Shown here: piece after piece, positions 30,841 to 43,300 of the stretch
Layout: every line of letters starts with the position of its first letter
Numbering within the stretch: position 1 is the stretch's first letter
NCBI RefSeq assembly: GCF_000763375.1
Contig: NZ_JPSY01000004.1
Location: 1-64,000, forward strand
Reading direction: 5' to 3'
DNA length: 64,000 bases
Origin: Microbacterium profundi
Lineage (GTDB): Bacteria; Actinomycetota; Actinomycetes; Actinomycetales; Microbacteriaceae
Notes under the pieces: generated by a model
What the model saw: the letters and a program-made list of their open reading frames with translations, nothing else
Database searches by the model: none
What the model was told of the DNA's origin: nothing
Translations under genes and position numbers: made by a program

Positions 30841-31535
30841 GATGCAGCTGCTCTGCGTCGACTCAGGCCGATTCGGAGCGCCCGAAACCGTGGAGGCGAT
30901 CATTCTCGCGCCTGGCAACCGGGCGGACCTTTTGGTCACGATGGTCGAGCGCACGGCGGAGCTCGAGACGCTGCCCTACGATCGGGGTGGCCCAGGGGGG
31001 ATGATGGGCGCTCGCGACCGGCCGCGCTCCGGCCCCCCGGCCGATCGCGCCTCGCTTGCCACCTTGACTGTCGCTGGCGAGCCCGTTAGCGGCATTTGAA
31101 GTCCCGGCCCAGCGGGCGCCCCGTGACCTGCGCGGCAGTGCCGTCACGGCCCGGCGAGAACTGACGTTTGCCATGGGAATGGGCGCAATGATAGGTGGAA
31201 GCGGATCGATGATGAGCTTCACCATCAATGGTCGAGAGTTCGACCCTGACCGGGTGGATGTCACGGTGGAAGCCGGCAGCGTCGAGGAATGGACTCTGAC
31301 AAACACCAGTCCGATGGTTCCCCCGATGCATCTGCACGTGTGGCGGATGCAGGTCGTGGAGTCCGCTGGTCGCGCCCTCGCCAGACCGGCCTGGCAGGAT
31401 GTGGTGAACGTCCCGGCGCGTGGCCAGGTGCGGGTGCGGATTGCCTTTGACGACTTCGTCGGACGCACCGTCTACCACTGTCATATCCTTGACCACGAGG
31501 ACAGGGGCATGATGGGCGTCATTGAGGTGCGTTAG
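30841..31535 (+). pseudogene. Multicopper oxidase, 5'-truncated by IS256 and frameshifted
   Basis: The remnant begins at the IS256 right end with MQLLCVDSGRFGAPETVEAI and LAPGNRADLLVTM, the middle cupredoxin domain. A frameshift near 31085 (TGA 31097) moves the frame; the C-terminal domain then reads FTINGREFDPDRVDVTVEAG to copper ligands in MHLHVWRMQVV and TVYHCHILDHEDRGMMG. Intact relatives oxidise Cu(I) or organic substrates in the cell envelope. Without the N-terminal domains it cannot be functional. Confidence 0.85.
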
Positions 31536-31806
31536 CAGATCTCTTCAATGCTGGCTGGTTCTGCGCTCGATGACCAGACGAGGCGGCGGGCAACGGATCT
31601 CGGTTGGAAGGCTAAACCTCACCGTGAGAGGCCAAGCTCTCGACCTGGCGTTTGAGCAGGCGGCCGCCAGCAAAACCGGGGCAATGGGCGACGTTGCGGT
31701 CGGCTGCGACCGGGTCGAGGGGGTTAACGTAGGGGGAGGAGGAGCAGGGATGAGTTTGATCCAATTGAGCCATGCTCTGCGGCCGGGCCAGAGGAGAGGA
31801 ATTCAG

Positions 31807-33105
31807 ATGTCTGAGAAGGATGGCAAGATTTCACTGACCGGGTCCATCTCTCTGGGCACGGGGGTGATGATCGGCGCGGGAATCTTTGCGCTTGTCGGTC
31901 AGGTGGCTGGCTTCGCGGGGGACTGGTTTCCGCTCGCCTTCCTGCTGGGAGCGGTCGTAGCCGGCGTGAGCAGCTACTCCTACACCCGTTACTCCAGCGT
32001 GAATCCGTCCGCGGGTGGGATCGCGATGCTGTTGAAGGACGCGTACGGTTCGGGGGTGACCGCTGGCTCGTTCACTCTGTTCATGTACGTGTCCATGGTC
32101 GTCGCTGAGAGCCTCCTCGCTCGCACATTCGGCACCTACCTGTTACGCCCCTTTGGCCTCCAAGACTCAACGATTCTCGTTCCCATCCTTGGTGTCCTTG
32201 CGATTGTGGCTGCAGCTACCGTGAATCTGGTCGGAAATAGGTTCGTTGAAGGGTCTGCAACCACTACCGCGATCCTAAAAATTGTCGGCATCGCGGTGCT
32301 TGCCATTGCCGGTCTGATCGGAACGAGCGTCGGCGGCGATGGCCTGTTCGCTCACAGTTCGGGTGACGCCCCGAATCTCGTGGGGCTTCTGGCGGGCGCG
32401 ACACTGTGTGTGCTGGCCTATAAAGGGTTCACGACCATCACTAATCAGGGCGATGACATTCGGGATGCCAAGAAGAACATTGCACGATCGATCGTCATCT
32501 CCCTCGCGATCTGCACGGTCCTCTACCTTTTGATCACCGTTTCGGTTGCATCCAGCATCGGCGCAACGGGCGCGGTAAAGGCCCGCGACTACGCCCTGGC
32601 TGCTGCCGCCGAACCGATCTTTGGCCAGTGGGGGATCTGGATCACGGTTGCGATTGCCGTCGTCGCAACCCTGTCGGGGCTGCTGGCCAGCCTTTATTCG
32701 GTCTCGCGTCTCTACGGGATGCTGCAAGAAATGCGTCAAGCGCCGTCGCTACCCGAGCGGGTCCCACAGCAGCCGCTCATCATCACCGCAGGGCTGGCGA
32801 TTCTTGCGACGGCGTTCCTGGATTTGAGTCAGATCGCGTCCATGGGGGCTTTCCTCTACCTTGCGATGGATATCGCTGTGCAGTGGGGTGTGATCCGTCA
32901 TCTCCGCACCAAGATTCACGCGAAAGTATGGCCACCTGTATTCACGATTCTTCTCGACTTGGCGATCCTGATCCCCTTTACGATCCTCAAAGTCGAAAGT
33001 GACCCACTCACCGTTGTCATCGCAGCGGCCGTCGCTGCAGCAATCTTTGCCGCACAGATCATCGTCGTCCGAAATCGGAACCCAGCTGAGGGCTCGATGA
33101 AGTAA
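31807..33105 (+). CDS. APC-superfamily amino acid/amine permease
   Basis: 432 residues from ATG 31807 with AGGAGAGG upstream; the longer open frame from 31522 has a non-conserved, non-hydrophobic N-terminus. About 12 TM segments; TM1 has the unwound helix motif GTGVMIGAGIFALVGQVAG, typical of APC transporters, and LLAGATLCVLAYKGFTTITN is TM6. Substrate unknown. It is intact cargo of the element, sitting between a broken multicopper oxidase and an ISAzo13-type transposase. Confidence 0.88.
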   Translation: MSEKDGKISLTGSISLGTGVMIGAGIFALVGQVAGFAGDWFPLAFLLGAVVAGVSSYSYTRYSSVNPSAGGIAMLLKDAYGSGVTAGSFTLFMYVSMVVAESLLARTFGTYLLRPFGLQDSTILVPILGVLAIVAAATVNLVGNRFVEGSATTTAILKIVGIAVLAIAGLIGTSVGGDGLFAHSSGDAPNLVGLLAGATLCVLAYKGFTTITNQGDDIRDAKKNIARSIVISLAICTVLYLLITVSVASSIGATGAVKARDYALAAAAEPIFGQWGIWITVAIAVVATLSGLLASLYSVSRLYGMLQEMRQAPSLPERVPQQPLIITAGLAILATAFLDLSQIASMGAFLYLAMDIAVQWGVIRHLRTKIHAKVWPPVFTILLDLAILIPFTILKVESDPLTVVIAAAVAAAIFAAQIIVVRNRNPAEGSMK

Positions 33106-33119
33106 GGGCTCGCTGAATA

Positions 33120-34349
33120 TTAACTTGGGCGTGTCGAGTTGAGCGTGTAGTTCCATTCTGGGTGCCAGTCGTGGCGGGCGAGGATCCCGTCGGCCTCGAG
33201 GGCCTTCATCTGCTGGTCAGGGATCTTCACGCCGAGCGGGTACTCGTTCTGGTCGAGTTCAGCGTGGACACGTAAGCCCGTCCGCGTCGTGGTGGCGGCG
33301 ATGGTGTTCACGATGACCTCGTGACTGGTCAACGGTCTGCCTCGCCAGTTCATCGAGATATAGGAGAACAGGCCGTGCTCGATTTTGTTCCACTTGCTCG
33401 TGCCGGGCGGCAGGTGGCACACCGTGATGGCCAGCCCGGTGTCGGCGGCGAGAGCGGCGAGTTCGGTCTTCCACAACCTCGTGCGGTACCCGTTGGAGCC
33501 GCCGCCGTCGGCGGTGATCAGCAACCGTGACGCCCCCGGGTAGGACGCCTTCCCGGTGGTGTCCCACCAGGAGCGGACGGTGTTGACCGCGAACGCGGCG
33601 GTGTCATGGTCGGTGCCCACGCTGACCCATCCGGTGTTCGCGGCGACGTCGTAAATCCCGTACGGGTTCGCCTTCCCCAGGTCCGGGTCGATGAAGTCGT
33701 GTACCTTGACCTGCTCCGGCTGCCCGGCAGGCCGCCACTCCGCCCCGCGATTCTTGTAGTTGCCGACGAGTTCCTTCTTTTTGGCGTCGACGCTGATCAC
33801 CGGATCCCCGGCGACCACGTGCTCGATGACCTGGTCGTTGAGGTAGGAGAACTGGCCGTCCCGGTCCGGGTTCTGGTTGCCTTCCACCTGCTTGGAGTTG
33901 GCCTGCAGGCTGAACCCGTTTTCTTTCAGCAGCGACCCGACCCGCACCGAGCTGACCGGGTGCCCGGCGGCGGTCAGCTCACCCGCAAGATGCTCCGTGG
34001 ACAGCGTCGTCCAGCACAACGCCGATTCCGGGTCTCCCCGACGGGTCGGTTCCACCAGTTTCAGTAGCGCCGGGACCAGGCCGGGGTCGGTTTCGGTGAT
34101 CTTCTTCCGGCCCCCGCCCGGACGGCGCACCCGGTCCAGCGGCGGCTGCCCCGATTCCAACTCGGCGACGCCCTGCTGCACCCGGGACCGGGACGAGCCC
34201 GACGCCCGGGCCACTGCCACGATCCCTCCATGCCCCAGCGAACGAGCCCGAGCGGCGAGCACCAGCCGCGCCGACCGCTCATCCAGATGCGGCAGCACCG
34301 CCTCGAACTCCGCAGCCAGCTCCCTGACGACATCCCCGGAAACGGCCAT
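33120..34349 (-). CDS. ISAzo13-like transposase
   Basis: 409 residues. The N-terminus is a helix-turn-helix region (SLGHGGIVAVARASGSSRSR). The catalytic part contains DPVISVDAKKKELVGNYKNR, LLITADGGGSNGYRTRLWKT and PPGTSKWNKIEHGLFSYISM, the DDE-like pattern of ISAzo13 transposases. It appears complete. Terminal repeats are only weakly visible (GCTGAATATTAAC near 33115 against the complement GCTAATAAATAAAC near 34385), so element limits are not fixed. Confidence 0.85.
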   Translation of the reverse strand: MAVSGDVVRELAAEFEAVLPHLDERSARLVLAARARSLGHGGIVAVARASGSSRSRVQQGVAELESGQPPLDRVRRPGGGRKKITETDPGLVPALLKLVEPTRRGDPESALCWTTLSTEHLAGELTAAGHPVSSVRVGSLLKENGFSLQANSKQVEGNQNPDRDGQFSYLNDQVIEHVVAGDPVISVDAKKKELVGNYKNRGAEWRPAGQPEQVKVHDFIDPDLGKANPYGIYDVAANTGWVSVGTDHDTAAFAVNTVRSWWDTTGKASYPGASRLLITADGGGSNGYRTRLWKTELAALAADTGLAITVCHLPPGTSKWNKIEHGLFSYISMNWRGRPLTSHEVIVNTIAATTTRTGLRVHAELDQNEYPLGVKIPDQQMKALEADGILARHDWHPEWNYTLNSTRPS

Positions 34350-34980
34350 ACACCATTATCAGCCACCAATCACGATCAGACGTGTTTATTTATTAGCGTG
34401 TCCTAAGAGAGTACTTGCCAGGCACCTGGTGTGCGGGCTACCCCACCCCGAGGACGCATCGGACAGAGTCGAACTCGGCAGGCTGATCCACACCTCATGG
34501 GGGCAGGGAAGGGCGAGTATCTGAAGCCCGTCGAGGATACCCCAGAGATCGACTTCGACTTTTATCCGTCTTCGACGAGAGAGACCGCGCCGAAGTGCCA
34601 TCCAAGGCCGTTGAACGAGAGCTCCATCCGCATCGCGCGAACGAGCGCACGAAGGTGGCAACGCACCGCTGTTCTGCCGGCCTTGACGCGCTGCCGCAAT
34701 CAGCCGTGCCGCCGACAAGCCGTACCGCGGACATCTTTGTTGAAAAGAGGAAAATCGGAACGGATGTGGAGGAAAACGCATTCTGGGCGAGGGAAGTGGC
34801 CCCGTGGTTTCGGCGGCGTAAAGGTTTTTGGTTCAGCCCACAGTGGGGTCGAACCAAAAAAACCGTCCCAATAACTCAAAGCAGAATCCTGAGGTTAACC
34901 CCGAATTCCGGACACTGACCAGGCGGGATCCGCATGTTTGCGCGCCGTCGGGGATGATGTCCTTGATGGACACGAGCAGG
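34350..34980. other. Unassigned stretch between ISAzo13-like and IS21 elements
   Basis: 630 bp with open frames on both strands, none recognisable. Composition is less biased than in flanking genes. It probably contains IS ends and remnants. Confidence 0.4.
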
Positions 34981-35033
34981 AGGAAGACATATGTCGGCGA
35001 CGCTCGAAAATGAGGCCGTAGCGACGGTCGAAA

Positions 35034-37063
<2,030 letters not shown>

Positions 37064-37121
37064 GCAAACGACAAACCGGTGGCCTCGTTTCCCACCGTCA
37101 CATCGGCCTCAAATTCGAGCG

Positions 37122-37424
37122 ACGTCGACAACATACACACCGGAGTATCGCCGTGAGGCTGTACGTCTGGTGATCGACACGGGTCGGACCGTCGCGGCGG
37201 TAGCGCGGGAGATCGGAGTCGGTGAGCAACTGTTGGGCCGGTGGGTGCACGCCGAACGAGCGCGCGCTGGCGGTGAGGCCGACACGTTGCTGGATCTGAA
37301 CGAGCGCGCCGAGCTGGAACGGCTACGTCGTGAGAATCAGGATCTTCGGATGGATAGCGAATTCCTGGGAAAAGCGGCGGCCTTCTTCGCAGCGAAGCAG
37401 ACCCCGAGGAGCGGTTCGCGGTGA
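37122..37424 (+). pseudogene. IS3-family orfA, 5'-truncated by IS21
   Basis: The frame YTPEYRREAVRLVIDTGRTV through EIGVGEQLLGRWVHAERARA is an IS3 OrfA HTH protein whose first codons are replaced by the IS21 end at about 37120. A leucine-rich tail (RAELERLRRENQDLRMDSEF) is normal for OrfA. It overlaps the orfB frame (ATGA-like junction at 37421). Confidence 0.75.
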
Positions 37425-37759
37425 TCGAGGCGGAGAAGGCCAATCAGACGACGATGACGGTGACACGGATGTGTGCACTGCTCGGGGTGGACCGGCGCCG
37501 GTACTACGAGTGGCGGGCACGGATAGTTGCCGGCCCGTCGCCCCGGCAGCAGCGGGCCGCGGACCTGACGGTGCAGATCCGCGCGTTCCACGCCGCCTCC
37601 GACGGGACCTACGGGGCGCCCAGGATCCATGCAGATCTGCAGGATGCCGGGGTGCTGGTCTCGCGCAAGACGGTTGCGAAACTCACACAGGCAGACAGGA
37701 TCACGGGGATCAGCCCCGCTACCTGGCATCCATCGACCGGAATTTGTCAAGGCGAGTGA
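37421..37759 (+). pseudogene. IS3-family orfB, 3'-truncated
   Basis: About 105 residues of the N-terminal HTH_21 region (MTVTRMCALLGVDRRRYYEW, SDGTYGAPRIHADLQDAG). The rve catalytic domain is missing: the frame ends at 37759 where the next, oppositely oriented IS3 element begins. Confidence 0.8.
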
Positions 37760-37771
37760 GGCCGGTGGGTG

Positions 37772-38785
37772 TTAGGCGGCGAGTTGGATCTCGTCGGTTG
37801 GTGGCTGGTTGATCCACGCGGCCGGGTCTCGGTCGAGGATCTTCGGTCGCGTCTGTCGCGTCGTGAACCGTTCGGGGTGGGCGCGGCGGGCGGCCTCGAG
37901 TGTGGCGTCTCGGTCGCGGTCGATGGCGTCGGCGTGCCCGTAGTGCACGTCGGCGGGCGTGTGCATGCCGATGCCGGTGTGCCGGTGGTGGTGGTTGTAG
38001 GCGTGCACGAATTCGTCCAGGAACTGCCGTGCGTGGGCGAGGGAGACGAACCGGTCGGGGAAGACGGGCAGGTACTTCATCGTCTTGAACAGCGCTTCGG
38101 AGTAGGGGTTGTCATTGGACACGTGCGGTCGGGAGCGGGACGCGGTCACGCCGAGATCGGCGAGCAGGGTGCGGACGGTCTTCGACGTCATCGAGGGGCC
38201 GCCGTCGGAGTGCACGACCTCGGGGGTGCCGTGGATCCCGAACGCGTCGGTCATCATCTCCTTGGCGAGTAGGCCGTCCTCGCAGGCGTGCACGATGGCG
38301 CCGACGATGTAGCGGGAGAAGATGTCGATCATCACGTACGCGTCGTAGTACGTGCCTTTGACAGGGCCGGCGAGTTTCGTGATGTCCCAGGTATAGACCT
38401 GCCCGACGGCGGTCGCGATCAGCTCCGGCACCTTCCGCGGCGGATGGGTCGCGAGCCGGCGCCGCTCCCGTACCTGCGTGTGCTCGCGCAGCACCCGATA
38501 CATGGTCGAGACCGAGCCCACGTATTCGCCGCGCTCGAGCAGGATGGGATAGATCTGCAACGGCGGCTTGTCGACGAACTCGTCACTGTTGAGCGTGGAC
38601 AGCACCAGCGACCGCTCGACGCTCGAGAGCTTGTTCGCTGGGGCAGGACGAGCCGACGGCGGCTCGGGGTCCGGTCGGCGTGCGCGGGAGGCGGCGCGGG
38701 TCGCGGTCGCACGCGCCACGCCGGTCAGGGCTGCCGCCTGCCGGGTCGGCACGTCCGCGGCGGCCAGTTCGACGTAGGTGTTCAT
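37772..38785 (-). CDS. IS3-family transposase OrfB
   Basis: 337 residues from ATG 38785, overlapping the orfA stop (ATGA). The rve domain shows QVYTWDITKLAGPVKGTYYD, PEVVHSDGGPSMTSKTV and DNPYSEALFKTMKY, the DDE set. Intact. A longer frame reading upstream through orfA is an artefact, although a frameshifted OrfAB fusion is possible in this family. Confidence 0.9.
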   Translation of the reverse strand: MNTYVELAAADVPTRQAAALTGVARATATRAASRARRPDPEPPSARPAPANKLSSVERSLVLSTLNSDEFVDKPPLQIYPILLERGEYVGSVSTMYRVLREHTQVRERRRLATHPPRKVPELIATAVGQVYTWDITKLAGPVKGTYYDAYVMIDIFSRYIVGAIVHACEDGLLAKEMMTDAFGIHGTPEVVHSDGGPSMTSKTVRTLLADLGVTASRSRPHVSNDNPYSEALFKTMKYLPVFPDRFVSLAHARQFLDEFVHAYNHHHRHTGIGMHTPADVHYGHADAIDRDRDATLEAARRAHPERFTTRQTRPKILDRDPAAWINQPPTDEIQLAA

Positions 38786-39222
38786 GAGCGCTTCCCGCGC
38801 CGCGGGTCGGTGTCCGCGCGTTCGACGTGGCGCCGCAGGAGCGCGTGCGCTTTTCCCATGATCTCCAACGCCGTCCGCGTCATCGACAACTCCACCTCGG
38901 CCTTCCGCAGTTGCGCCTTCAACCGGGCGTTCTCGGCCTGCGCGGCGCTGGGACGACCGACCGCTTCGCCGGGGTTCTTGCCCTCCAGCAGACCCGCGTC
39001 GCGCTGCTTGCGCCACTCCGAGATCAGCGACGAGTACAGGCCATGTCGGCGCAGGTATCCCGCGCCCTCACCCGTCTCGCACGCGACCTCGTACTCGGAC
39101 AGGTACTGCAACTTCTGGCCCGGCGAGAACGAACGCCGACGCGTCGGCCCGTCCGGGATCGAGGGTGCGCTCACGACTCCATCATCGGCCGCGACGACCG
39201 CGACCGGGGAACTCAAACTCAT
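38782..39222 (-). CDS. IS3-family OrfA
   Basis: 146 residues: FSPGQKLQYLSEYEVACETG and RRHGLYSSLISEWRKQRDAG form the HTH, followed by an acidic/leucine-rich helical tail. Coupled to orfB by a 4-bp overlap. This IS has inserted next to and truncated the HsdR remnant on its right and the older IS3 orfB on its left. Confidence 0.88.
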   Translation of the reverse strand: MSLSSPVAVVAADDGVVSAPSIPDGPTRRRSFSPGQKLQYLSEYEVACETGEGAGYLRRHGLYSSLISEWRKQRDAGLLEGKNPGEAVGRPSAAQAENARLKAQLRKAEVELSMTRTALEIMGKAHALLRRHVERADTDPRRGKRS

Positions 39223-39283
39223 CAGATTGGTGATCCTTCAACTCGCCCCACGAGGCGGACTTGCTATAAACCGGTGGACTCAC

Positions 39284-40156
39284 TCAACCCTGACACGTAG
39301 GGGACGACCGTGCAGGGTGAGGATCCGTTCCCTGTCCCCGATCTGGTGGAGCGGCAGTTCGACAAGGGCGACCGCGACATCGCTTGTTATCGTCGGGCGT
39401 GCGGTAATTGCTGAACTCATCCATCGTCTGGTCGGCGAGATTATTACGGTCGACGAGGAACAACACACGTTTGAAGCCGCCCCGTTTCAATAGCCGATAG
39501 GCCTCGGTGACCGCGGTGAACGTCTTACCTGCGCCGGTCGCCATTTGGATCAGCGAGCGCCCATAGCGCTGTTCGGAGAGGCTGTGCTCGAGGCCCTTCA
39601 CCGCGTCGATCTGGGCAGGTCGGAGACCCGACTCGTCGAGTGCTGGAAGTTCTCGGACCATGCCTCGCCAGGTCGGCGGCACCGTCGGTTCATCGTGAGC
39701 CGCACGGATAGTCGCGGCCAGCATCTCTGGCTTGGGAAAATTGAAGATACGGCGTGAACGTGGTGCTGGGTCGAAGCCATCAGTGAAGTGCGTTTCGGAA
39801 CCCGAAGCTTCGAAGACGAAAGGCAGGCGACCCTCCGGGTCGAGTGCCTTCTTGCGCACGTCGTCAGGTAAGCCAGTGGCATACATCGTCGACTGCCATT
39901 CCACACCGGAGAGAGGTGTGCCCATCGGCTTGGCCTCGATCACGCCTACGACTTCTTTGTCCACGTAAAGGAGGTAATCGACGCGCCCGTGCCCGGGATT
40001 CATGATGACTTCGCGGACAGCGATGCCTCGTTGCGGAGCGAAGAGATTTAGATGTTTGCGGTCCTGTACAGCCCACCCGGCAGCGCTGAGCTGGCGGTCA
40101 ATGACTACCCGCGCCTTCTGCTCCGCAGCCAGAAGGGCATCCCCACTCTCATCCAT
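39284..40156 (-). pseudogene. hsdR: Type I restriction endonuclease subunit R, N-terminal fragment
   Basis: From ATG 40156, residues 1-257 match an EcoEI-type HsdR N-terminus: nuclease motif VDYLLYVDKEVVGVIEAKP (Asp60, Glu74, Lys76), then SGLRPAQIDAVKGLEHSL and helicase motif I QMATGAGKTF (204-213). Homology ends at NYRTPDDN near 39386; the remaining codons are unrelated and the motor domains are missing. No hsdM or hsdS is nearby. The break lies close to the adjacent IS3. Confidence 0.85.
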
Positions 40157-40346
40157 TACTTGAGAGTTTATCGGTGGCTCCGACGCTGGCCGTGGGCTTC
40201 AGCACTTGAGCGTAGGGCTCATTGCTGACTGCTCCGAAAGTGACCACGCGTCTTGCAGATCGAGGTCGCGACCACTCGCGTGTGATCTCTGAAGTAGCCG
40301 ATCCTGCTTGTTTACCTCCTCCTTGATGGAGGGAAGGTGGGCTGCG

Positions 40347-43300
40347 GTGACGGTGTCGATGCGGGTGATGTCGGCGGGCGACGGCTACAAGTATCTGCTG
40401 CGAACGGTGGCTGCTGGTGACGGCGATCGGGACCTTTCGACCCCGTTGACGAGGTACTACAACGCAGACGGCACCCCGCCGGGGCGATGGATGGGCAGTG
40501 GCCTCACCGCCCTTGGAAGCGGGCAGATCCACGAAGGTGATGAGGTCACCGAGGCCCAGCTCCAGCTGTTGATTGGCATGGGTCGTGATCCTGTCACGGG
40601 CGAGCCGCTTGGGCGCGCGTACCCGGCTTACAAATCGGCGGCTGAGTGGGTTGGTGAGCGAGTCAGTGCGCTCGATCCGGGGCTGGGACCGACCGCTCGG
40701 GCCCGAGCAGTCGCGGCGATCGAAGAGGAGGAATCCGAGCGTGGCACTCGACGAGCAGTGGCCGGATACGACTTCACCTTCTCTGTCCCGAAGTCCGCCT
40801 CCGTGCTATGGGCAGTCGCTGACGCAGGAACACAATCTCTCGTCGTCAACGCACACCATGCGGCGGTTGCAGAGGTGGTTGCGTTCATGGAGCGCGAGGT
40901 TGCAGCCACTCGCGCCGGTGCAACCCCTGGGGATGGTGCCGTTGCACAGGTCGAGGTGCGTGGGTTGATCGCAACAGCCTATGACCACTACGACTCACGC
41001 TCGGGCGACCCCCATCTGCACACGCACGTCGTGATCGGCAACAAGGTGCAGACCGTGCTCGACAACAAGTGGCGAAGCTTGGACGGGCGGCCCCTGCACG
41101 CTGCAACGGTGGCGCTCTCCGAGTTCCACGAAGCCGTGTTCGCCGATCACCTCACGCGGCTCTTCGGAGTTGAGTGGGAAACGCGTGAGCGCGGACGGGA
41201 CCGCAATGCGGCATGGGCGATCGCGAAGGTCCCTGAACAACTTGTGTCCGAGTTCTCGTCGCGGTCGCGGCACATCGACGAGGAGAAGGATCGTCTCATC
41301 GCTACGTACGTGGAGAAGCACGGCAGGCAACCCTCCAGCACGACGATTATCAAGCTGCGTGCCCAGGCGACACTCGCTACACGCCCGGAGAAAGAGATCC
41401 ACTCCCTCGCCGACCTCGCCGCTCAGTGGAGGCAGCGGGCGGGCAAGATCCTTGGTGTCGATGCAACTGTCTGGGCACGTGAGGTCACCGCGAATAACGC
41501 GCCGTTGCTCTTACGCGCTGATGATGTGCCGCTTGACGTCGTTCGTGGGCTGGGACAGAGCGTTGTGACCGTAGTCGGGGAGAAGCGTTCGACGTGGCGC
41601 CGGTGGAATCTCACGGCCGAAGCTGCCCGGCAAACGATGCGGTACCGTTTCGCGAGCACACGCGATCGTGAAGCGATCATCGGCATGGTTGTGGATGCTG
41701 CTGAGGCTGTGTCGATTCGACTCACACCGCCCGAACTGGCATCCAGCCCTGCCGTCTTTCGCAGGAGCGACGAGACGTCGGTATTTCGGCCGAAGAACTC
41801 CACGGTGTTCTCGTCTGGTGAGCTGCTCGACGCCGAGGAGCGCCTGCTTCAACTCGCGCACACAACGACGGGCCCGACTGTCTCGTTGGAGACTGTCGAG
41901 CGGATCACGCGGAAGCCTGACCGTGAGGGGTTGGTGCTCGGGGAAGACCAAGCGTCTGCGCTGACGAAGATCGCTGTCTCGGGTCGTGTCGTTGATCTGC
42001 TCGTCGGTCCGGCTGGCGCCGGGAAAACGACCGCCATGAACGCACTACGCCGGGCATGGGAAAAGGAACACGGTCAAGGATCCGTCGTCGGGCTGGCCCC
42101 CTCTTCGAGTGCGGCACATGTGCTCGCCGAGGATCTCGGTATCGCAACCGAGAACACGGCAAAATGGTGGCAGAGCCATCTCCAGGCAGACGTCGGCATT
42201 CAGCCAGGTCAGCTCGTCATCGTTGATGAGGCGTCACTCGCGGGGACGCTGTCGCTGGACCGGATCGCCCAGCTCGCTGCTCAGGCTGGGGCAAAGATGC
42301 TCCTGGTCGGCGACTACGCACAGCTCCAGGCGGTCGACGCGGGCGGTGCATTCGGACTGCTCACCCACGACCGCGATGAGGTTCCCGAGCTCGTCGACGT
42401 TCACCGCTTCACGCACGACTGGGAAAAGCGTGCGTCTCTCGATCTTCGACACGGTCACACCGAAGTTATCGACACCTACGAAGCGCACGATCGAAGCGTT
42501 GCCGGGGACACCGAAAGCATGATCGATGCTGCCTACGCCGCATGGCGCACCGATCTCGTCGCGGGGCTCGCAACGGTTCTCGTCTCAGACTCCAACGAAT
42601 CCGTGACCACGCTCAATAACCGCGCACGGACCGATCTCATTCTCGACGGAACCGTTCACGGGATCCGTGAATCGGAGCTGCACGATGGAAACTATGCGGC
42701 GTGCGGTGACATCGTCATCACGCGCCGCAATGATCGCCGCCTGCTGGCAGGTCGAGGCTGGGTGCGCAACGGGGATCGCTGGAACGTCGTCGATGTTCGA
42801 CGCGATGGATCGATGCTTGTTCGACGGGCTGGAAGTTCCTGGGGGACCAGCGTTCTTCTGCCAGCCGACTATGTAGCTGAGCACGTAGAACTCGGCTACG
42901 CCGTGACATCCTTCCGCGCGCAAGGCCTCACCACCGATACTGCCCACGTGCTCGTCGACTCGACCATGACCAGGGAGACTCTCTACGTGGCGATGACGCG
43001 GGGCCGTGACGCCAATATCGTTTACGTTGCCGTCGATACGCCCGACACTTCCCACGATGGCCCGCATCCGGGACAGAACGATGAAGTCACCGGCCGCAGT
43101 GTTCTCGGCGGCGTGCTCCAGCACGTCGGCGCGGAACTCTCCGCGCATGAAACGATTGCCGTCGAACAAGAGGTCTGGGGAACGATTGCACAGCTCGCCG
43201 CCGAGTACGAGACGATCGCTGCGGCAGCGCAACGCGATCGGTGGGCCGCCCTGGTTCGGGCATCCGGCCTCACTACCGAAGAAATGGATGAGGTCATTGG

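Noticed and set aside
34431..34918. Possible genes in the stretch between ISAzo13-like and IS21
   Set aside because: Several overlapping frames on both strands, none with recognisable domains, a start context or coding-like composition.
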